Positions 22,801-25,788 of a stretch of DNA of 25,788 nt are shown here, piece after piece. The stretch's first letter is position 1. Each line of letters opens with the position of its first letter. The translations under genes and the position numbers were made by a program. Source of the DNA: Bacillota bacterium (GTDB taxonomy: Bacteria > Bacillota > UBA4882 > UBA8346); NCBI GenBank assembly GCA_023394955.1, contig JAEWZY010000027.1:1-25788 (forward strand). The letters are read 5' to 3'. Below the pieces are notes generated by a model. That model did no database searches, was not told the origin of the DNA, and was given only the letters and a program-made list of their open reading frames with translations.

Positions 22801-25788
22801 AGTAAAAGTCTTCGCTGGGAATCAGGAGTGGAGGAACGATGATGAAGATGAAGGTAAGCCTGCGCTTGAGACTTGTTTGGATGAGCCAAATTCAATAGCT
22901 TTCGGTCCCGATGGGAACATATATTTTGCGGAGCGAAATCGGATTAGAAAAATTGATAAACAGGGGATTGTTACGACAATCATCGGTAAAAAAATGATAA
23001 TTCAACCGGATAACAATGATCAGGATGAAGATGAATATATCTCCCCGCGAGGCTTGTTGGTTGGCAAATTTGGAGAACTTTATTTTATAGATAAAAGAAA
23101 TAATTTTGACAATGATGTTAAAGTAGTGAAGAACGGCGTAATTGAGACTTATGCTCAAACGGGCTTAAATGCCACCAGCCTAGCCATGAGTAATTTTGGG
23201 AACTTATACATTGGCAGTCTGGAAGATGCCAAGATAAACTGGTTTTGGACCGACAAGAGCTTGAAGGAATATGCTGGGACAGGAGAATGGGGATATGGTG
23301 GTGACGGTGATCTTGCTTTCAAGGCCTCTTTAAATCCCAGCGGAATGATCTCTGGAAAAAACGATAATGTATATGTGGCGGAGTATTATAACAATCGGGT
23401 CCGGAAAATTTCTCCCAACGGAGTTATAACTACTGTTGCCGGTAATGGAGAATTCGGTTATGAAGGCGACGGTGGCCCGGCTATTCAAGCTAATTTAGAC
23501 GGTCCGGTAGATGTTGCCGAAGCCCCAGACGGCAGCTTATATATAGTTGATTTTTGGAACGGAAAGATCCGGCGGGTGGGAACCGACGGAATCATTTCCA
23601 CTTATGCTGATATTAGCAAATATGCATATACCTATGGGTGCGGTTTTGCTCCTGAGAATCCATCCAAGATTATCATTGGTGCTGATGGTTGTCTTTATGT
23701 ATCTTTATATTATGCTGAGGTTATTCTGCAAATTGGCCCTCCCTTCCCCGGTTTTAATGAAAAGGACATTGCGGTGGCCTCGACGGACGGAAGTGAAGTA
23801 TATCATTTTAATCCCAATGGCAGACATCTGAGAACTTTAGACGCCTTAACCGGAACAGTAAAATACACCTTTGAATATGACGGAGCGGGTAATCTCATCA
23901 GAGTGACGGATGCCTATGGAAATACCACTACTATCGAGCGGACTTTTAACGGAGTTCCTACCGGAATCGTCGCTCCATTCGGTCAACGTACTATTTTGAG
24001 TATTAATAATGAGGGTTATCTTAATTGGATTACTAATCCGGCAAACGAGACGGTTCGGATGAGCTATCAACCGGATGGACTCTTGGAGACTTTTATTGAT
24101 TCCAGAAACGGAGTGCACCGGTTTAGTTATGATAATGACGGACGGTTAATCAGAGACGAAGACCCAGCCGGTGGCTATATCGCCTTAGAACGAGTGAAAA
24201 CCGAAAATGGTTATCAAGTCACTAAAACTGAAGGAGTAAGCAGTCGGCAGATTTATGCCACCACTTATTTGGAAGAAAAATTGCCCAATGGCGATAATCG
24301 CCGGGTAGTCAGCGGTTGTTGCGGCGGGTTGACCGAGACCGTTACCCGTGCCGACGGCGGCACCCGGTTGACTGCCGCGGATGGCACCATTACTGAAACT
24401 ACAGTAGCTCCCGATCCCCGTTTTGGAATGCAAGCGCCGGTTATTCGATCGGAAACCGTGACTACGCCGGAGGGAAAAACCTATCAGCTGGAAACGGAAA
24501 AAACCGTTATCCTCAATGAATGGTTCAATCCCTGGAGTATCGAAACTATTACCACTACCACCACCATTAACGGACGAACTTCAACCGGGCTCTATGACGC
24601 CGCCACCCAGACCATTACCGTAACTTCTCCGGAGGGGCGTAAAACTGTAACTACTCTCGATGAAAAAGGGCGGCTCAGCAAGTCCGAGATTCCGGGTCTG
24701 GCTCCGGTTGTAATGGAGTATGATTCCTACGGACGGCTGGTGAAGACGACCACCAGCAGTGGAAGCGAAGCCAGAGTCAGCTTGATTAACTATAACAGCC
24801 AGGGATATGTGGCGAGCACTGTCGACCCGCTCAACCGGACGACCGGATTCTATTATGACGCGGCAGGCCGGGTAATTAAACAATTCCTGCCGGACGGGAA
24901 AGAGATTTCCTTTACTTATGACGCTGCCGGTAACCTGACTAGTTTGACTCCCCCCGGAAGGCCTGGTCATGGGTTTGAATATACGGCCGTCAACCTGGAA
25001 AAGACCTACATGCCGCCGGAAGTGGGGGCGGGGGATAATATTACCGAATATGCCTATAACCTTGCCAGGCAGCCGGCCTTGGTCACTAGGCCGGATGGGA
25101 AGACGATCGGGTTCAGTTATGATACTAACGGCCGGTTGCAGGAGATACTGATACCGGAGGGGGAAGTCACCTTCGCCTACCATGCGACCACCGAGAATTT
25201 AACTAATATTCTGGCTCCCGATAGTACTTTGAGTTTTAGTTATGACGGGTCGCTGCCGACTAAGACCGCTTGGGCGGGGACGGTTAGCGGGAATATTGGT
25301 ATGGTTTATAACGATGATTTGATGGTTACTTCTCAGAGCGTCAATGATGGGAATAACGTTAGTTACGGGTATGATGATGACGGGTTGTTGGTCACGGCGG
25401 GGAGTTTGACGATTAGCCGGAATACGCAGAACGGGATGATGACCCGGAGTAGTATTGGGGGTGTAGCGGATAGTGTTACGTATAATAGTTTCGGTGAAAC
25501 GATTTCGTATCGGGCTACTTATAGTGGAAGTACGGTATTTGAAACGCAATATCAAACCGATAAATTAGGACGGATTGAAACCAAAACAGAAACAGCGGAT
25601 GGAGTCACCTACATTTACCGTTATGTTTATGATTTGATCGGTCAGTTGACCGATGTTTATCAGGATGGCGCGTTGGTATCCCATTATGATTACGATGCTA
25701 ACGGAAACCGGGTGAGGTATACCGGTACGAATGGGACGTTCAACGGGACTTATGATGATCAGGACCGGCTGTTGAGTTATGGCGGGAA
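19871..25788 (+). CDS. Giant secreted teneurin-like YD/RHS protein with CBM3-like domain (3' end outside window)
   Basis: The frame from ATG 19871 (AAGGGGG 8 bases upstream) has no stop before the window edge, giving at least 1972 residues. Domains in order: a signal peptide (1-29, cleavage likely after ATA); a family 3 cellulose-binding-like module (31-170: VRMYNG, FPWFKITNTGSAPVNL, RYYYT, CDWSNIG, NDYSF); Ig-like repeats (about 176-425); and a carboxypeptidase-regulatory/TTR-like domain (476-558: GKVLDKDGQPLPGVKL, then EKEGYLPAQR). An FN-plug-like segment (785-967: TPFYLNYSSDRVPG, GGWSLSVHH), an NHL propeller (about 980-1285: FGPDGNIYF, RIRKI, AGTGEWGYGGDG, AGNGEFGYEGDGG) and YD repeats (from 1303: FEYDGAGNLI, FSYDNDGRLI, FTYDAAGNL) follow. 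It is likely exported and cell-surface or released. A C-terminal toxin, adhesin or core domain would lie beyond the window. The role is unknown. Confidence 0.9.
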   Translation, partial: MTKNKARLILFLLIAALIVFNALPIMATATPLLVRMYNGNTAAQINTIFPWFKITNTGSAPVNLAEVKIRYYYTIDGEKPQRFWCDWSNIGAGNVTGTFVKLKTPFSGADHYFELGFKPGAGTIKPGQSVEAQNRFAKHDWSNYNQTNDYSFNPTARTYVDWDKITVHLGNDLSTSHDYAYGGQWVNRPITIRLTASGGSGSLTTYYKINNGPTITGNLIQLNEDGEYNVSFWSADSSGNSETPQSLTVKLDQAPPLLGYSLSPAPNAAGWHNQDVKITFNATDGLSGIQTVAPPLTIATEGAGQVVNGTGTDLAGNSATVAVSVNLDKTPPLISNLQPANGAQINRKRPAISAGVFDGLSGIDPAAVLLTLDGYLVNGTFNPVSGIVSYTPVSDLSSGSHSISLTATDLAGDPVTAGSSFMIISSDPNLPPDPAEVAPALDPAIVSDMKTATSFLYTGENPIQTGMDPEIIEPVRAAVIRGKVLDKDGQPLPGVKLTVLNHGEYGQTLSRADGMFDLAVNGGGYLTVRYEKEGYLPAQRQVNVPWQDYVWAEEVILVKQDDKVTTITLNSDQAQIHQGSLITDSDGQRRATIVFPKGIQVSGMDGGINIRATEYTVGLNGPKAMPAELPSTTFYTYCVELTADEAEHVEFNKPVFFYVENFLNFPAGCIVPVGYYDKGRGVWVPCDDGRTIRILSINDGIATVDLDGTGQAATTKKLGEFGFTTEELQNLAGMYQVGQSLWRAPVKHFSTYDLNYGATPDEGAESPNGGETESDEPTPEPEIGCGSVIDIQNQILGENVSITGTPFYLNYSSDRVPGRTAVNKLKIPLSGSQVPEILKKIILRVTVAGQLICKEFPAEANQSFEFDWDGLDGYSRPVYGGQQATTEIGFVYDGFYNLPPSMAQSFGYPSGTPVPGNIRAREGAVLWKTFYNTLEKKQFKDKGVGGWSLSVHHFYDTQSKTINLGTGGKQFAQNLREVKVFAGNQEWRNDDEDEGKPALETCLDEPNSIAFGPDGNIYFAERNRIRKIDKQGIVTTIIGKKMIIQPDNNDQDEDEYISPRGLLVGKFGELYFIDKRNNFDNDVKVVKNGVIETYAQTGLNATSLAMSNFGNLYIGSLEDAKINWFWTDKSLKEYAGTGEWGYGGDGDLAFKASLNPSGMISGKNDNVYVAEYYNNRVRKISPNGVITTVAGNGEFGYEGDGGPAIQANLDGPVDVAEAPDGSLYIVDFWNGKIRRVGTDGIISTYADISKYAYTYGCGFAPENPSKIIIGADGCLYVSLYYAEVILQIGPPFPGFNEKDIAVASTDGSEVYHFNPNGRHLRTLDALTGTVKYTFEYDGAGNLIRVTDAYGNTTTIERTFNGVPTGIVAPFGQRTILSINNEGYLNWITNPANETVRMSYQPDGLLETFIDSRNGVHRFSYDNDGRLIRDEDPAGGYIALERVKTENGYQVTKTEGVSSRQIYATTYLEEKLPNGDNRRVVSGCCGGLTETVTRADGGTRLTAADGTITETTVAPDPRFGMQAPVIRSETVTTPEGKTYQLETEKTVILNEWFNPWSIETITTTTTINGRTSTGLYDAATQTITVTSPEGRKTVTTLDEKGRLSKSEIPGLAPVVMEYDSYGRLVKTTTSSGSEARVSLINYNSQGYVASTVDPLNRTTGFYYDAAGRVIKQFLPDGKEISFTYDAAGNLTSLTPPGRPGHGFEYTAVNLEKTYMPPEVGAGDNITEYAYNLARQPALVTRPDGKTIGFSYDTNGRLQEILIPEGEVTFAYHATTENLTNILAPDSTLSFSYDGSLPTKTAWAGTVSGNIGMVYNDDLMVTSQSVNDGNNVSYGYDDDGLLVTAGSLTISRNTQNGMMTRSSIGGVADSVTYNSFGETISYRATYSGSTVFETQYQTDKLGRIETKTETADGVTYIYRYVYDLIGQLTDVYQDGALVSHYDYDANGNRVRYTGTNGTFNGTYDDQDRLLSYGG

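Noticed and set aside
24581..25183. Minus-strand ORF of 200 codons opposite the YD repeats
   Set aside because: The plus strand carries repeated YD motifs in one unbroken frame, so the antisense frame is a by-product.

Overview
The window reads as chromosomal DNA of a Gram-positive-type (Bacillota) bacterium. The gene order is the evidence. Two conserved Firmicute blocks are present: rbgA/ylqF - rnhB - fliK-like (ylqG) - ylqH, and rpsB - tsf - pyrH - frr - uppS - cdsA - dxr - rseP. Genes have strong AGGAGG-type ribosome sites, and GTG and TTG starts are common. A yraN-comM(yifB) pair, orphan hisI and HD-GYP gene point to a clostridial or deep-branching lineage rather than Bacillus itself; this assignment is inference.

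Layout. (1) 1-555: a GEMM-I cyclic-di-GMP riboswitch (86-161) under a consensus -10 box. Downstream, a hairpin covers a strong Shine-Dalgarno, followed by a tiny ORF interrupted by one stop. (2) 556-5903: rbgA; a convergent UPF0104 membrane protein; then the overlapping operon rnhB - FliK-like - FlhB-C-terminal-like (no NPTH site) - HD-GYP, closed by a terminator at about 5959-5986. (3) 6078-8003: yraN and comM. (4) 8107-10034, minus strand: a HisI-like protein with altered metal ligands and an MFS transporter, with a coding remnant between them. (5) 10185-10613: trxA with a clear promoter. (6) 10653-19444: translation and cell-envelope genes from rpsB to rseP, with a structured rpsB leader, two terminators, a pair of long compound hairpins before pyrH and a multi-arm RNA element before uppS. 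(7) 19482-25788: a terminator, a long leader with an extended -10 promoter, and a giant secreted protein gene that stays open to the window edge.

The giant protein (at least 1972 residues) is the most notable item. It starts with a signal peptide and a family 3 cellulose-binding-like module. Ig-like repeats follow, then a carboxypeptidase-regulatory (TTR-like) domain, a segment resembling the teneurin FN-plug, an NHL beta-propeller and a YD/RHS repeat shell. The last four occur in the order found in animal teneurins. The C-terminal part, where a toxin or adhesive tip would sit, lies beyond the window.

The genes connect in three themes. Ribosome biogenesis and translation are covered by rbgA, rpsB, tsf and frr. 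Envelope and isoprenoid metabolism are covered by pyrH, uppS, cdsA, dxr and rseP. Cyclic-di-GMP and export-apparatus-like functions are covered by the riboswitch, HD-GYP, FliK-like and FlhB-like genes. No tRNA, rRNA, CRISPR array or transposase was seen.
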